DNA of 64,000 nt from Hydrogenophaga sp. (lineage in GTDB: Bacteria > Pseudomonadota > Gammaproteobacteria > Burkholderiales > Burkholderiaceae_C). Within the stretch, counting starts at the first letter, position 1, and every line of letters begins with the position of its first letter. Below the pieces are notes generated by a model that searched no databases, was not told the DNA's origin, and was given only the letters and a program-made list of their open reading frames with translations. The stretch covers positions 186,001 through 250,000 of the forward strand of contig NZ_JAUSCF010000031.1 in assembly GCF_030651625.1 (NCBI RefSeq). Direction: 5' to 3'. The position numbers and the translations under genes are program-made. This document shows positions 49,485-58,354 of this stretch, piece by piece.

Positions 49485-51968
49485 ATGTCTCTGCTTTCGC
49501 CCGACGCCAACTTCAGCAACTTCATCCCGTTCAGCACGCACGTGGATACGCACGTGGTGAAAACGCGTGAAGGCGACTACCTGATCACCTGGTTGCTCAG
49601 CGGATTCCCCTTTGTGGGCAGGGAAGACTGGGAGCTCGAGCACCGGCACAAGACCTTCAACAACCTGTTGCAGAGCCTGCGCGCACCCGACTTCGAGAAC
49701 GTCGCCTTCTGGGCGCACGATGTGCGCCGCCGCAGACCACTGAAGGCGGGCGCACGGTTTCGTCAGCGCTTCAACCAGGATCTGCACGACCGCTACATCC
49801 AGCGTCTGTCCACCCAGCGATTGATGCAGAACGAGCTGTACCTGACCATGATCTACCGGCCCGTGGTCAGCGGCAAACGCTTTGCTGCGCTTTCCAGAGA
49901 CATCGAAGAACTGCGCCACCAGGAAAAGGTGTCGCTGGAAAAAATCTACGAGCTCGCTGGCAACTGCGAAGCCTTGCTCAAAGACTATTCACCCTACAGG
50001 CTGGGCCTGTATGAGAGTGCCCAGAAACAGGTGTTCTCTGAAAACCTCGAGTTCTTTGGCTACCTCGTCAACCATGTGGACGAACCGGTGCCGGTGCTCA
50101 ACGCACCCATCCACCAGTACCTGCCCACCAGCCGCCACATGTTCTCCACCGGCAGCGGCGACTTTGCCGTGCGCACCAGCAATGGCGACAACCATTACGG
50201 CGCCATTCTCAACATCAAGGAATACGCCGACAGCACCTGGCCGGGCATTCTGAACAGCCTCAAGTACCTCGAGTTCGAGTACGTGATCACGCACTCGTTT
50301 ACACCCATGAGCCGTTATGACTCCATGAAGGCGCTGGAGCGCACCAAGGGGGCCATGCTGTCTTCTGAAGACAAGGCCGTGAGTCAGATCGTGGAGCTCG
50401 ACTACGCCATGGACGAACTGGCCTCCGGCAACTTTGTGCTGGGCCAGTACCACTTCAACATGGTCATCTTTGCGGCGAGCCAGGAAGAGCTGTACACCAG
50501 CGTGGCGCAGGCGCGCGCACAGCTCTCCGGCGCAAGCTTCGTCACCACCAAGGAAGACGTGGCCGTGGCTGCTGCGTACTACGCGCAGTTGCCCTGCAAC
50601 TGGCGCTTCCGCCCCAGGCTGGCCAACCTCAGCTCGCTCAATTTCCTGGGCCTGAGCCCGCTCCACAACTTTGCCACTGGCAAGCCCAATTTCAACCCAT
50701 GGGGCCCCTCGGTCAGCATCCTTCAGACGCTGAACAACCAAGCCTACCACTTCAATTTCCACGCAACCAAGCCCAACGAATATTCGCTGGGTGAAAAGGC
50801 GATTGCGAACACCATGGTCATCGGCAAGTCCGGTACCGGCAAAACCGCACTGATCAACTTTCTGCTCAGCCAGGTCCAGAAGCTCGACCCCGAGCCCACC
50901 ATCTTTTTCTTCGACAAAGACAAAGGCGCGCAGATCTTCATCCAGGCCTGCGGCGGGCGCTACTTCACGCTGGAGAAAGGGCAGCCCACTGGCTTCAATC
51001 CGCTGCAATGCGACAACACGCCTGAGAACGAGCAGTTTCTCGTCGAACTGCTGCAAACGCTGTGTGGCAAAGAGAAGTACAGCGCCTCCGAGTCCGAAGA
51101 TCTCATTCGCGCCGTGCGCGCCATGCTCGACACACCGCGCCACCTGCGCACCATGACCAACCTGCGCAAGAGCCTGACCAATCACGGCGAAAACAGCCTG
51201 TACGACTGCCTCTCGCTCTGGTGCCAGGGCGGTCCGGCCGCCTGGGTGTTCGACAACCCGCGAGACGCGATCGAATTTGGTGGTGCCAGCATCGTCGGCT
51301 TCGACTACACCGAGGTCATCGAAGACGCCCGCACCCGCGAGCCCATCATCCAGTACCTGCTGCACCGCATGGAAAGCCTCATCGACGGGCGCCCGTTCAT
51401 TTATGTGATGGACGAATTCTGGAAAGTGCTGGAAGGCAAGGGCGGGCTGAAGGAGTTCGCCAAGAACAAACAAAAGACGATCCGCAAACAGAACGGCCTG
51501 GGCATCTTCGCCACCCAGAGCCCACAAGACGCGCTCAACAGCGACATCTCAGCCTCGCTCATCGAGCAGACCGCCACCCTCATCCTGCTGCCCAACCCCA
51601 ACGCCGATCCCAAGGACTACCTGGACGGACTCAAGCTCACGCGGGCCGAGTTCGAACTGGTGGTCGGGCTGGACGAGCGCAGCCGCTGCTTTCTGGTCAA
51701 GCAGGGCCACAACGCCGTGCTCTGCCAGCTCAACCTCAACGGCATGGACGACGAGCTGGCCGTGCTCTCAGGTTCCAGCGACAACGTGGAAATCCTGAAC
51801 GATCTGCTGCGCCACCACCCCGAACCGGGCAACCCTGATGCCTGGCTACCTGAATTTCACGCCCGCCGAAAAGGCTTGCGCACCCAGCGCGAAACCTTCA
51901 TGGCCAACAACCATGAGTTCCTGCGGCATGCCCGACCTCAGTCCGCCACTGAGGCGGTCGCTGGTTGA
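49485..51968 (+). CDS. virB4: VirB4-type T4SS ATPase
   Basis: Large ATPase that powers pilus and secretion assembly. About 827 residues from ATG 49485 (835 from GTG 49461). CagE/TrbE-type N-terminal domain, then a C-terminal RecA-like domain with Walker A VIGKSGTGKTALINF (about 446) and Walker B FIYVMDEFWKVLEGKGG (about 638), and the ATQSPQDALNSDIS motif. Follows virB3; the next gene begins 57 bases later. Full length, no damage seen. Confidence 0.94.
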   Translation: MSLLSPDANFSNFIPFSTHVDTHVVKTREGDYLITWLLSGFPFVGREDWELEHRHKTFNNLLQSLRAPDFENVAFWAHDVRRRRPLKAGARFRQRFNQDLHDRYIQRLSTQRLMQNELYLTMIYRPVVSGKRFAALSRDIEELRHQEKVSLEKIYELAGNCEALLKDYSPYRLGLYESAQKQVFSENLEFFGYLVNHVDEPVPVLNAPIHQYLPTSRHMFSTGSGDFAVRTSNGDNHYGAILNIKEYADSTWPGILNSLKYLEFEYVITHSFTPMSRYDSMKALERTKGAMLSSEDKAVSQIVELDYAMDELASGNFVLGQYHFNMVIFAASQEELYTSVAQARAQLSGASFVTTKEDVAVAAAYYAQLPCNWRFRPRLANLSSLNFLGLSPLHNFATGKPNFNPWGPSVSILQTLNNQAYHFNFHATKPNEYSLGEKAIANTMVIGKSGTGKTALINFLLSQVQKLDPEPTIFFFDKDKGAQIFIQACGGRYFTLEKGQPTGFNPLQCDNTPENEQFLVELLQTLCGKEKYSASESEDLIRAVRAMLDTPRHLRTMTNLRKSLTNHGENSLYDCLSLWCQGGPAAWVFDNPRDAIEFGGASIVGFDYTEVIEDARTREPIIQYLLHRMESLIDGRPFIYVMDEFWKVLEGKGGLKEFAKNKQKTIRKQNGLGIFATQSPQDALNSDISASLIEQTATLILLPNPNADPKDYLDGLKLTRAEFELVVGLDERSRCFLVKQGHNAVLCQLNLNGMDDELAVLSGSSDNVEILNDLLRHHPEPGNPDAWLPEFHARRKGLRTQRETFMANNHEFLRHARPQSATEAVAG

Positions 51969-52024
51969 GCCGCAGCCCGCCGCACCGCAATACCAAAACA
52001 CCGATCAGGAAGGCCGTCAAGAAA

Positions 52025-52423
52025 ATGAAATCCAGACATTGGTTGTTGTGTGCAGCCTTGGCGTTGAGCGCCGGTCATTGTGCGGCCCAGTCGTCCAGTT
52101 GCGATGGCGTCGACGCACACGGTGAAACAGGCGGGGCCCACTTCAATTCCAACCTGCCGTATGAGCAGGACGTTTTTTCGTTCTGCCGCATCGGGTACCC
52201 CCTGCATTGCTGGATTTCAGTGGCACCTTCGGCCGGCACCTGGGCCTGGATTCCCAACTGTTATCCGCAGAACAGCCAGTGGATTCCTTCATTCATGCAA
52301 ACCTGCCCTCAGTCTTCCACGGAAGGCACTTGGCAAGGGTCCGGTGGTCCGATGGAGGCGTTGGAGAAAAAGGGAGACCCCAATGGCACCAACGGAATCA
52401 GCGATTGTGAGCACCGCAGATGA
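52025..52423 (+). CDS. Small secreted Cys-rich protein of the T4SS locus
   Basis: 132 residues with a clear signal peptide (MKSRHWLLCAALALSAGHCAAQ). The mature part has six cysteines, enough for three disulfides, and many aromatic and Ser/Pro residues (WISVAPSAGTWAWIPNCYPQ), but no domain I recognise. It is the first of three unassigned exported proteins between virB4 and the virB5-like gene, and its stop overlaps the next start (ATGA). A periplasmic or secreted role is inferred from the signal peptide only. Confidence 0.7.
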   Translation: MKSRHWLLCAALALSAGHCAAQSSSCDGVDAHGETGGAHFNSNLPYEQDVFSFCRIGYPLHCWISVAPSAGTWAWIPNCYPQNSQWIPSFMQTCPQSSTEGTWQGSGGPMEALEKKGDPNGTNGISDCEHRR

Positions 52424-53103
52424 CGTACTTCAGCCAACTGGCACTTCTAGCTGACGATCATTTCCGGTGGTTTGGACTGAAGAGGTTCATCTCACAGATA
52501 GCGAACGGCATTCGCCCCCACATTGCAGCGCCTGCGATGCTGCTGGCCATTTCATTGCTCGGCGCTTGTGCAAGTCCACCCCAACCCGCACAAAAGGAGA
52601 TTGTCGTTGATCTCAAAGCACCTTTTGAACTGACCGGGCGTGCGCCTGCCCATTGGCCGGAATGGAATAACCAGGGTCGAATTCGATTCCATCTCGCGGA
52701 CTGGCTGAAATCGCCGAATGAATCATTGGCAGACCAAGCTGTTGTACAAGTCACCCGCCAAAACGAACGGGTAATGGAAGTGCAGTACAGCTATCCACGC
52801 GCGATGATCGATGCGAAAGCACCGCCTATCAACACGGACCAACAAGGCGTGTACCACTACTGCATTGCGGCCCGTCTGGCCGCTCTTCAGGGCACCAGCC
52901 ATTGGGGCGCCGGAGACGCATTTGATGATGTTGCGATGGAAAAAGATCGATCCGTGCGGCTGTTGGCATTGGCGTTGGATGCAGAGCACGTGCCATACCG
53001 CCATCTGCTGCCCGAACACTTGCGGGATTCGATTGATGCCCTGGAATTTAGCAAGGCACGCGCGGTTTGTGAGGCGCACATGCGACCGGAGTTTTTATGG
53101 TGA
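52420..53103 (+). CDS. Putative lipoprotein of the T4SS locus
   Basis: 227 residues from the ATG at 52420, which overlaps the previous stop by four bases. A hydrophobic stretch ends in the lipobox ISLLGACASPP (Cys about 50), an unusually long pre-sequence, so a later start is possible. The mature protein contains LTGRAPAHWPEWNNQGRIRF and VYHYCIAARLAALQGTSHWGAGD; no known family is recognised. It may be a periplasmic or outer-membrane accessory, or an immunity-type protein; this is inference. 235 bases without a gene follow. Confidence 0.65.
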   Translation: MTYFSQLALLADDHFRWFGLKRFISQIANGIRPHIAAPAMLLAISLLGACASPPQPAQKEIVVDLKAPFELTGRAPAHWPEWNNQGRIRFHLADWLKSPNESLADQAVVQVTRQNERVMEVQYSYPRAMIDAKAPPINTDQQGVYHYCIAARLAALQGTSHWGAGDAFDDVAMEKDRSVRLLALALDAEHVPYRHLLPEHLRDSIDALEFSKARAVCEAHMRPEFLW

Positions 53104-53338
53104 GTGCTGTTATCGAATTGAATGCTTGGCCAGATGCGTGTTCCGGTCAATCCATGAATAAATATGTCAGTTTGTCACGCGCCAGGGAGGAAGAGTTCAC
53201 GGACGGTGTTGTGCCTTGTGCGCAACACCGGTCCAGTGGACCAACGATCAAGACCTTGCGGACCTGTTCAAGCAATGTGCTTGTACTGGAACGCAGCTAA
53301 AGCCCAATTTTCACACCACTCAATTCAGGAGGATAGTT

Positions 53339-53731
53339 ATGCAAGCCTACAAGAATAATCAAGTCCAACCCAAAGAGTTGCCAATTAATCGCCGCACTTT
53401 GGCGCGCTGGGCATTGGGGGGATCGACTGCGTTGGCGCTGGTTGCTTGCGGTGGCGGGGGCGGGGGCGATGATGACTCTGCACAGAGCGGAAAAAGCCTT
53501 AGACCTGCGCACGACGCTCTGCAAGCGGGAATGGATAGGCAGGATGTGATCAATGTGGTTGGCAGACTCCCTGATAATGACGCGCCCGAAACCATGACAT
53601 GGGAGCAGAATGGGGAAGTTCTTCGGGTAACTTTTGGATGGATAAGTCGTACCGATGAGTACTACATTACCGGCTCCTTGTGGATTGCACCTTCACCAAG
53701 CCCTGTTCGTGATAATCGTCAGTTTGTATAG
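53339..53731 (+). CDS. Tat-type lipoprotein with BamE/SmpA-like region
   Basis: 130 residues. NRRTLARWALGGSTALALVACGGG has a twin-Arg motif and a lipobox (Cys about 37) followed by a poly-Gly/Asp linker. The C-terminal part, ALQAGMDRQDVINVVGRLPDND, is reminiscent of the BamE/SmpA fold (G-M-x-x-x-x-V-x-x-x-x-G-x-P). A good AGGAGG lies seven bases before the ATG. Sequence from here through 54345 looks richer in A+T than the flanking vir genes. Role unknown; nine bases separate it from the virB5-like gene. Confidence 0.7.
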   Translation: MQAYKNNQVQPKELPINRRTLARWALGGSTALALVACGGGGGGDDDSAQSGKSLRPAHDALQAGMDRQDVINVVGRLPDNDAPETMTWEQNGEVLRVTFGWISRTDEYYITGSLWIAPSPSPVRDNRQFV

Positions 53732-53739
53732 AAACTGCA

Positions 53740-54345
53740 ATGAAATACGTAATTTTCACCGTTAGCTTGGCCATCAGTCAGTCTTGTTTGGCGCAGTGGG
53801 CTGTCTTTGATAATCGTGTGCATCAAGAGTTGGTCAAGATCAATAATGTGCGATCGTATACACAGCCTTCCCTGGATGATTTTGAAGAACAGGCGGAACT
53901 CGGTTCGGATTTTTCAACAATCGAATTGGCAGAGCGCGCGAGATTCATCACAACCGAGGAGGATTGTGGCGATGAGCGGCTTAATGAAAAACACTTCAAG
54001 GCGTGTCAAGGTTTGCGCAACTTGCGACTCAAGACTTTGGAGCAAAGCGAAGGATTGTTGGAAATTATTCATCGACGAAGAGAGCGGATCACCGCGTTGA
54101 TTCGTACTGCGCGTGGAGCTTCTACGGAAGCAGGCCAGCTGCAGCGCTACCAGTTTGAACTTCAAGGCGTTCAAGCACAGATTCAGAACGACGCGATGCA
54201 ACTCCAAGTCCTCATGGACGGCTACAAGCAGCGCGAAAAAATGTACGAAATGCAGATGGCGGAAGCTCGGCGTGTTTCCGATACGCGCAGACCTGGGTCA
54301 AGAAGCCTGGGCGCGGTGCCGTTCATGCCTGCTCTCATGCGGTAG
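53740..54345 (+). CDS. virB5: VirB5-like T4SS minor pilin/periplasmic protein
   Basis: 201 residues with a signal peptide (MKYVIFTVSLAISQSCLAQ). The mature protein begins WAVFDNRVHQELVKIN, then long amphipathic helices (LRLKTLEQSEGLLEIIHRRRERITALI, LQGVQAQIQNDAMQLQVLMDGYKQREKMYEM). A helical protein exported just before virB6 fits VirB5/TraC, the pilus-tip component. No family signature is strong, so the call rests mainly on position, size and shape. Confidence 0.6.
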   Translation: MKYVIFTVSLAISQSCLAQWAVFDNRVHQELVKINNVRSYTQPSLDDFEEQAELGSDFSTIELAERARFITTEEDCGDERLNEKHFKACQGLRNLRLKTLEQSEGLLEIIHRRRERITALIRTARGASTEAGQLQRYQFELQGVQAQIQNDAMQLQVLMDGYKQREKMYEMQMAEARRVSDTRRPGSRSLGAVPFMPALMR

Positions 54346-54432
54346 CGCGGCCATGAACTCACATTTTTGTGCTCATCAGGGGCTGTTTCAGTTCGCCCGA
54401 AACGCCCAGGCCACGCGATTGGGAGGCTCCCC

Positions 54433-56052
54433 ATGAACTGCGACGACGGCATATTGCTACAGGCCGTGGCGGCCTTGTTGATGATGGTGGCGCCAGAGTA
54501 CGTCGCCACGCTGACCGACGCGGTGTTCTTCTGCACGGTTCGTGAGTACCTGATCCAGGACATGCTGATTGGCACCTACCGCGATGCGGCCGCAGCGCGG
54601 CTGGGCACGGCCCTGGGCATGTTGTCCACAACGATCGTGACGCTGTGGGTGCTGTACCAGGGCTTCATGGTGATCTCGGGGACCAACCGGCAGCCGTTTA
54701 CAGGGCTTCTTTTCAAGACGGCAAAGCTCGTGTTCTTGCTTTCACTGGTCAGTCTGGTGGCCAGACAGTCGCCCGCGATTGCGGACACGGTGCTGGATTT
54801 TCAGCGGCTCGTGACCACGGCCGTGGTTGGAGAAGACACCAACGTCTATCGCATGATCGACATCAACCTGGGCCTGGCGCAGGTGATCAATCAAGTCATC
54901 AACAACCTCGCGGGCGGACAGCAGGCAGGTGTCTCGGGCAACAGCCTGACCACGGCGGCTGGTTTGCTGGGGCAAAGCGGGCCGGCCATGATCACCACCG
55001 TGTTGGCCTTGCTGGCGGAAATTGCCATCACGTTTGCCATCATGCTGGCGCCTCTGTTCATCTTTTTCTTGCTGTTTCAGCAGACGTCGTCCCTGTTCTG
55101 GTCGTGGGCCAAGTTTTTGCTGGGTGCCTTTGTGTCGCTCGCAGCGCTTGCCGTGGTGTCCGGTATCGCGCTCCGCATGTCGGCGATTTATGGCGCGTCT
55201 GTGCTGGCCGCCTACTACGCCAACGGCAGCGAGGGCCTCGGCTCAATTGCCTCCTTTGACATCTCCGGCAGCGCAATGCGCATGGCCACGCTGGGAACCC
55301 TGATGAGCGCCATCATCATTTCAGTGCCGCCCATGGTCATGCAGTTCTTCAACGCCGGCGTCGGGTTTGCCACCGGCGCCATGGGTGGAATGATAGGTGG
55401 TGCCATGGCGGGTCGCATGGCTGGCGGAGGCACCGGCATCCCGGGGATGGCTTATGGCGGTGCAGGTGCTTTAGGTGCAGGCCAGGGTGCGCAGGGTGAG
55501 AGTGGGTATCTGACGCCTCCGCCCAGTTTGCCTGCACCAGCAAACGGCCCCTCTGGTGACGGAAGCACGGGTATCGGTGGGCAGCAAGTCTCAAGGACCA
55601 CCGGTCATCTCACTGGCGGAGATTCAACCGCCTCTGTGGGCGCAGCCCCAGGTACAAGAGGGTTGGCTTCTGAAAATTCCAGCGTTTCAAGGTTGGAGCA
55701 GATCAACGATGTTCAGGCGCGCTCGACAGAATTCCGAGATTTCGACACCGCCAACACCCAACACAACGGGCAGGGTAGCTGGAATGGGCGGGGCGGCCAC
55801 CTGGGTGTGTCGGGTGCAGCCAACGAGCACGTGACACCCGCTGCCGCTTCGTCAGGCAGCAGAGCGAGTCACAACGGCACGACGAACACAGACGGTGGAG
55901 GAGGCAGCTCGTCGAGACCTGAGAACCCGGACACCTCAGTGCACCGCACGCTCCCGCCTGGCGCCACGCCCACGCCACCTGCACAAAGCGAGACGGCCTC
56001 GCGCCCGCAGGTGCCATGGGGTCAACGAAACACGGAAGGCGTTCGGTCGTGA
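54433..56052 (+). CDS. virB6: VirB6/TrbL-type polytopic membrane protein with a long C-terminal tail
   Basis: 539 residues. The first ~330 residues have several hydrophobic helices (MLSTTIVTLWVLYQGFMVIS, TVLALLAEIAITFAIMLAPLFIFFLLFQQ, FLLGAFVSLAALAVVSGIAL, LGTLMSAIIISVPPMVMQF), typical of VirB6/TrbL channel proteins. Residues about 345-539 are a Gly/Ser/Thr/Pro-rich, low-complexity tail. The start ATG at 54433 is well served by GGGAGG. The stop overlaps a GTG for the next gene by four bases. Longer than Agrobacterium VirB6 (about 295 residues). Confidence 0.85.
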   Translation: MNCDDGILLQAVAALLMMVAPEYVATLTDAVFFCTVREYLIQDMLIGTYRDAAAARLGTALGMLSTTIVTLWVLYQGFMVISGTNRQPFTGLLFKTAKLVFLLSLVSLVARQSPAIADTVLDFQRLVTTAVVGEDTNVYRMIDINLGLAQVINQVINNLAGGQQAGVSGNSLTTAAGLLGQSGPAMITTVLALLAEIAITFAIMLAPLFIFFLLFQQTSSLFWSWAKFLLGAFVSLAALAVVSGIALRMSAIYGASVLAAYYANGSEGLGSIASFDISGSAMRMATLGTLMSAIIISVPPMVMQFFNAGVGFATGAMGGMIGGAMAGRMAGGGTGIPGMAYGGAGALGAGQGAQGESGYLTPPPSLPAPANGPSGDGSTGIGGQQVSRTTGHLTGGDSTASVGAAPGTRGLASENSSVSRLEQINDVQARSTEFRDFDTANTQHNGQGSWNGRGGHLGVSGAANEHVTPAAASSGSRASHNGTTNTDGGGGSSSRPENPDTSVHRTLPPGATPTPPAQSETASRPQVPWGQRNTEGVRS

Positions 56053-56531
56053 CTGCTCCGGTCAAGGCCACCACGCCCGCTCAGAACAGAACATCCTTCT
56101 TCATGACATCGCATCCCGATTTTTTTCCCACCCTGCGGCGCGGACTGCCCTTGTTGGTAGTCCTGCTCATGAAAGCCTGCGCCACCGTACCACCCATGTC
56201 CGAAGACTTTGGTGACAACTGGAAGCCAGTGAACGTTCTGGCAGAAACGCCCATGGAGATTCCCCTGAAGGAGGAGGTGGCCATGCACCGGTTCCAGTTG
56301 CTTCCCACAGACACCAGCCTGCAGGGTTTGCTGGAGCGCTGGGCCAAGGAATACGGTGGAACGCTGGACTGGCAGTACCCCAGCGACCTGACCCTGGTGG
56401 CAGCGCTGGAGCAGGCGGCTGACAACAACCTGCAGCGCGCCCTGACCGTGGTGCGGCGCACCTACAGCCCCCAGCGCTTGCGCGTGCAGGTGCTGGCCAA
56501 TCGTGATCTGCGTGTCACGCGCCTGCCCTGA
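56049..56531 (+). CDS. virB7: VirB7-like protein with an N0/TcpQ-type domain
   Basis: 160 residues from GTG 56049, or 142 from ATG 56103. A hydrophobic stretch ends VLLMKAC, a weak lipobox. The C-terminal part (MHRFQLLPTDTSLQGLLERWAKEYGGTLDWQYPSDLTLV onward, continuing to RVQVLANRDLRVTRLP) looks like the N0/TcpQ-C domain of secretin partners. Established knowledge: Xanthomonas VirB7 carries an N0 domain, whereas Agrobacterium VirB7 is much shorter. Position between virB6 and virB8 supports a virB7 role. Confidence 0.65.
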   Translation: MTAPVKATTPAQNRTSFFMTSHPDFFPTLRRGLPLLVVLLMKACATVPPMSEDFGDNWKPVNVLAETPMEIPLKEEVAMHRFQLLPTDTSLQGLLERWAKEYGGTLDWQYPSDLTLVAALEQAADNNLQRALTVVRRTYSPQRLRVQVLANRDLRVTRLP

Positions 56532-56599
56532 GGACGGGTCTTTCCCCACGATCTGCAGTCTGCCCGTCCAACAAAAACCGAACCCGGAACGCCTCACTC

Positions 56600-57499
56600 A
56601 TGGCTCTCTTCAAGCGCGAGATTTCTGAAGCCTCGCAAGACATCCTCAAGAAGTCGATCGACTTTGAGAGCAACACCATTTTCCAGGTCAAGCGCAGCGA
56701 GCGTCTGGCCTGGATCGTCACTTTCTGTTCCATGGCCGTGACCGTGTGCCTGGTGGCGGCCATCGCCTTCATGCTGCCGCTGAAGGAAAAGGTGCCCTAT
56801 CTGGTAACGGTGGATCTGAAGCGCAGCACCAGCACGGTCACCCACCTGCGTGACGATGTGGCGTATTCCGGTATCTATGCCAGTGAGGCGCTCAACCGCA
56901 GCTACGTGGCACGCTTCGTTCAGGCCCGCGAAGGTTACGACTGGGACACCATCAACGAGCACGACTGGGAGTTCGTCGCATCCATGTCGAACGATCAGGT
57001 GAAAAGCCTGTTCGTCAAACAGTTCGATGGCAGTGCTCAAAGTCCGGAGAAACGCTGGGGGCGCAACGCCGCCATCCGGGTCAAGGTCAACAGCATCGTC
57101 TTCCACGGCATGGACGAAGAACGGCGCAAGCCACCCGTGGGAGCGACGGTTCGGTTTGAAAAATGGAAGTTCGATAAGGCGAGTGGCCGCAGCGAATACC
57201 TCAGCAGCCACGTGGGCACGATGAACTACGAATACAAGACCAACCTGCGCATGAGCGACAGCTTGCGGCTGCGCAACCCGCTGGGGTTTCAGGTGACGGC
57301 CTTCCGGGTCGACGACGAGTTCAACGCGCCGGTGTTCAAGTCGCAGGAAATGGAAGGGGGCATTCCTCTGCTGGAAGAAGGAGAAGGCATGAGCTTCCGT
57401 GGTGCAGATGCAGCAGCGACCACTCTCCCTGCCACGGCCAGACAAGAAGTGCCTCAGATCGGCCTGCCTGGTGCGCCGTCCACGCCCACCACTCAGTGA
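56600..57499 (+). CDS. virB8: VirB8-type T4SS inner-membrane scaffold protein
   Basis: 299 residues: a short cytoplasmic N-terminus, one transmembrane helix (about 36-58, WIVTFCSMAVTVCLVAAIAFML), and a periplasmic VirB8 domain (VPYLVTVDLKRSTSTVT, YVARFVQAREGYDWDTIN, KYEYKTN-like MNYEYKTNLRMSDSLRLRNPLGFQVTAFRVDDE). The domain usually dimerises and contacts other core proteins. A Pro/Thr-rich tail of about 40 residues follows. In standard order between virB7 and virB9. Confidence 0.9.
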   Translation: MALFKREISEASQDILKKSIDFESNTIFQVKRSERLAWIVTFCSMAVTVCLVAAIAFMLPLKEKVPYLVTVDLKRSTSTVTHLRDDVAYSGIYASEALNRSYVARFVQAREGYDWDTINEHDWEFVASMSNDQVKSLFVKQFDGSAQSPEKRWGRNAAIRVKVNSIVFHGMDEERRKPPVGATVRFEKWKFDKASGRSEYLSSHVGTMNYEYKTNLRMSDSLRLRNPLGFQVTAFRVDDEFNAPVFKSQEMEGGIPLLEEGEGMSFRGADAAATTLPATARQEVPQIGLPGAPSTPTTQ

Positions 57500-57601
57500 C
57501 AAACGTATCGAGTGAGAACACGGCGGCCTTTCGACGGTGATACCCATCGGCATGAGGCCATGGATGTCGCCAATGAATTTTGATTTCAGGGAGTGAATGG
57601 A

Positions 57602-58354
57602 ATGAGCAGAACACGATGGTGGCCAGGCTTGGCGAGCGTGTGGTTTGGCGTGAGCCTTTGGGCGAATGCCGCCATCGCACAGGAGGTACGCACTGTGATG
57701 TACCAGCCCGATCAGGTGGTTCGCGTGAACACGGGGCTGGGCATTGCCACGCAGATCGAGATCAGTTCGCAGGAGCAGGTCAGCAGTTTCGGTACAGGCT
57801 TCAGTGACGGCTGGGAGCTGGTGCGAAAAGACAACGTGTTCTTTGTTCGACCGAAAAACGTGGACGTCGACACCAACATGTTCATTCGCACCAACATGCG
57901 CTCGTACCTGATCGAACTGGTGGTCACGGCCACCAAGTGGCGGTCCATCGAGGAGGCCAAGCGCGCTGGCGTGCAGTACAAGGTGCGATTTGTCTACGGC
58001 AACGAGGCCCCACCGGCTGCACAGAGTTCCCAGTCGGCCCTCAACCAGGTGCTGTCACCCACGGCCGCACCGCTGAACTCCCAGTCCACCTACCACCTGA
58101 AATACGACTACGCGGCGGTGCGCGAGGACTCGACCATCGTTCCTACCCGCGTGTACGACAACCAGCAGTTCACGTTTGTGCATCTGCCTGCCATGGCCAA
58201 TGTGCCTGCGTTCTTTGGTCGCAATGAGCGCAACGGCGAAGAGTTTCTGGTGAACACCAAAACAGAAGACGGCGTGGTGGTCGTGCACGGGGTGTATCCC
58301 TATCTTGTGCTGCGCCTGGGTGCCGACATCGTCGGCTTGAGGAGGAACCCGTGA
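57602..58354 (+). CDS. virB9: VirB9-type T4SS outer-membrane core protein
   Basis: 250 residues. The signal peptide is MSRTRWWPGLASVWFGVSLW with cleavage after AIAQ, then the VirB9/CagX domain (EVRTVMYQPDQVVRVNTGLGIATQIEIS, NVDVDTNMFIRTNMRSYLIEL) and the C-terminal VYDNQQFTFVHLPAMANVPAFF segment that binds VirB7/VirB10. The ATG at 57602 has AGGGAG eight bases upstream. The stop overlaps the virB10 start. Confidence 0.9.
   Translation: MSRTRWWPGLASVWFGVSLWANAAIAQEVRTVMYQPDQVVRVNTGLGIATQIEISSQEQVSSFGTGFSDGWELVRKDNVFFVRPKNVDVDTNMFIRTNMRSYLIELVVTATKWRSIEEAKRAGVQYKVRFVYGNEAPPAAQSSQSALNQVLSPTAAPLNSQSTYHLKYDYAAVREDSTIVPTRVYDNQQFTFVHLPAMANVPAFFGRNERNGEEFLVNTKTEDGVVVVHGVYPYLVLRLGADIVGLRRNP

Noticed and set aside
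49989..51527. 512-residue minus-strand open frame opposite virB4
   Set aside because: Antisense to a well-supported ATPase, with low-complexity translation and no family pattern.
53104..53338. Gap between the lipoprotein and Tat-lipoprotein genes in the T4SS locus
   Set aside because: Only short, poorly supported frames occur; no promoter or RNA could be defended.
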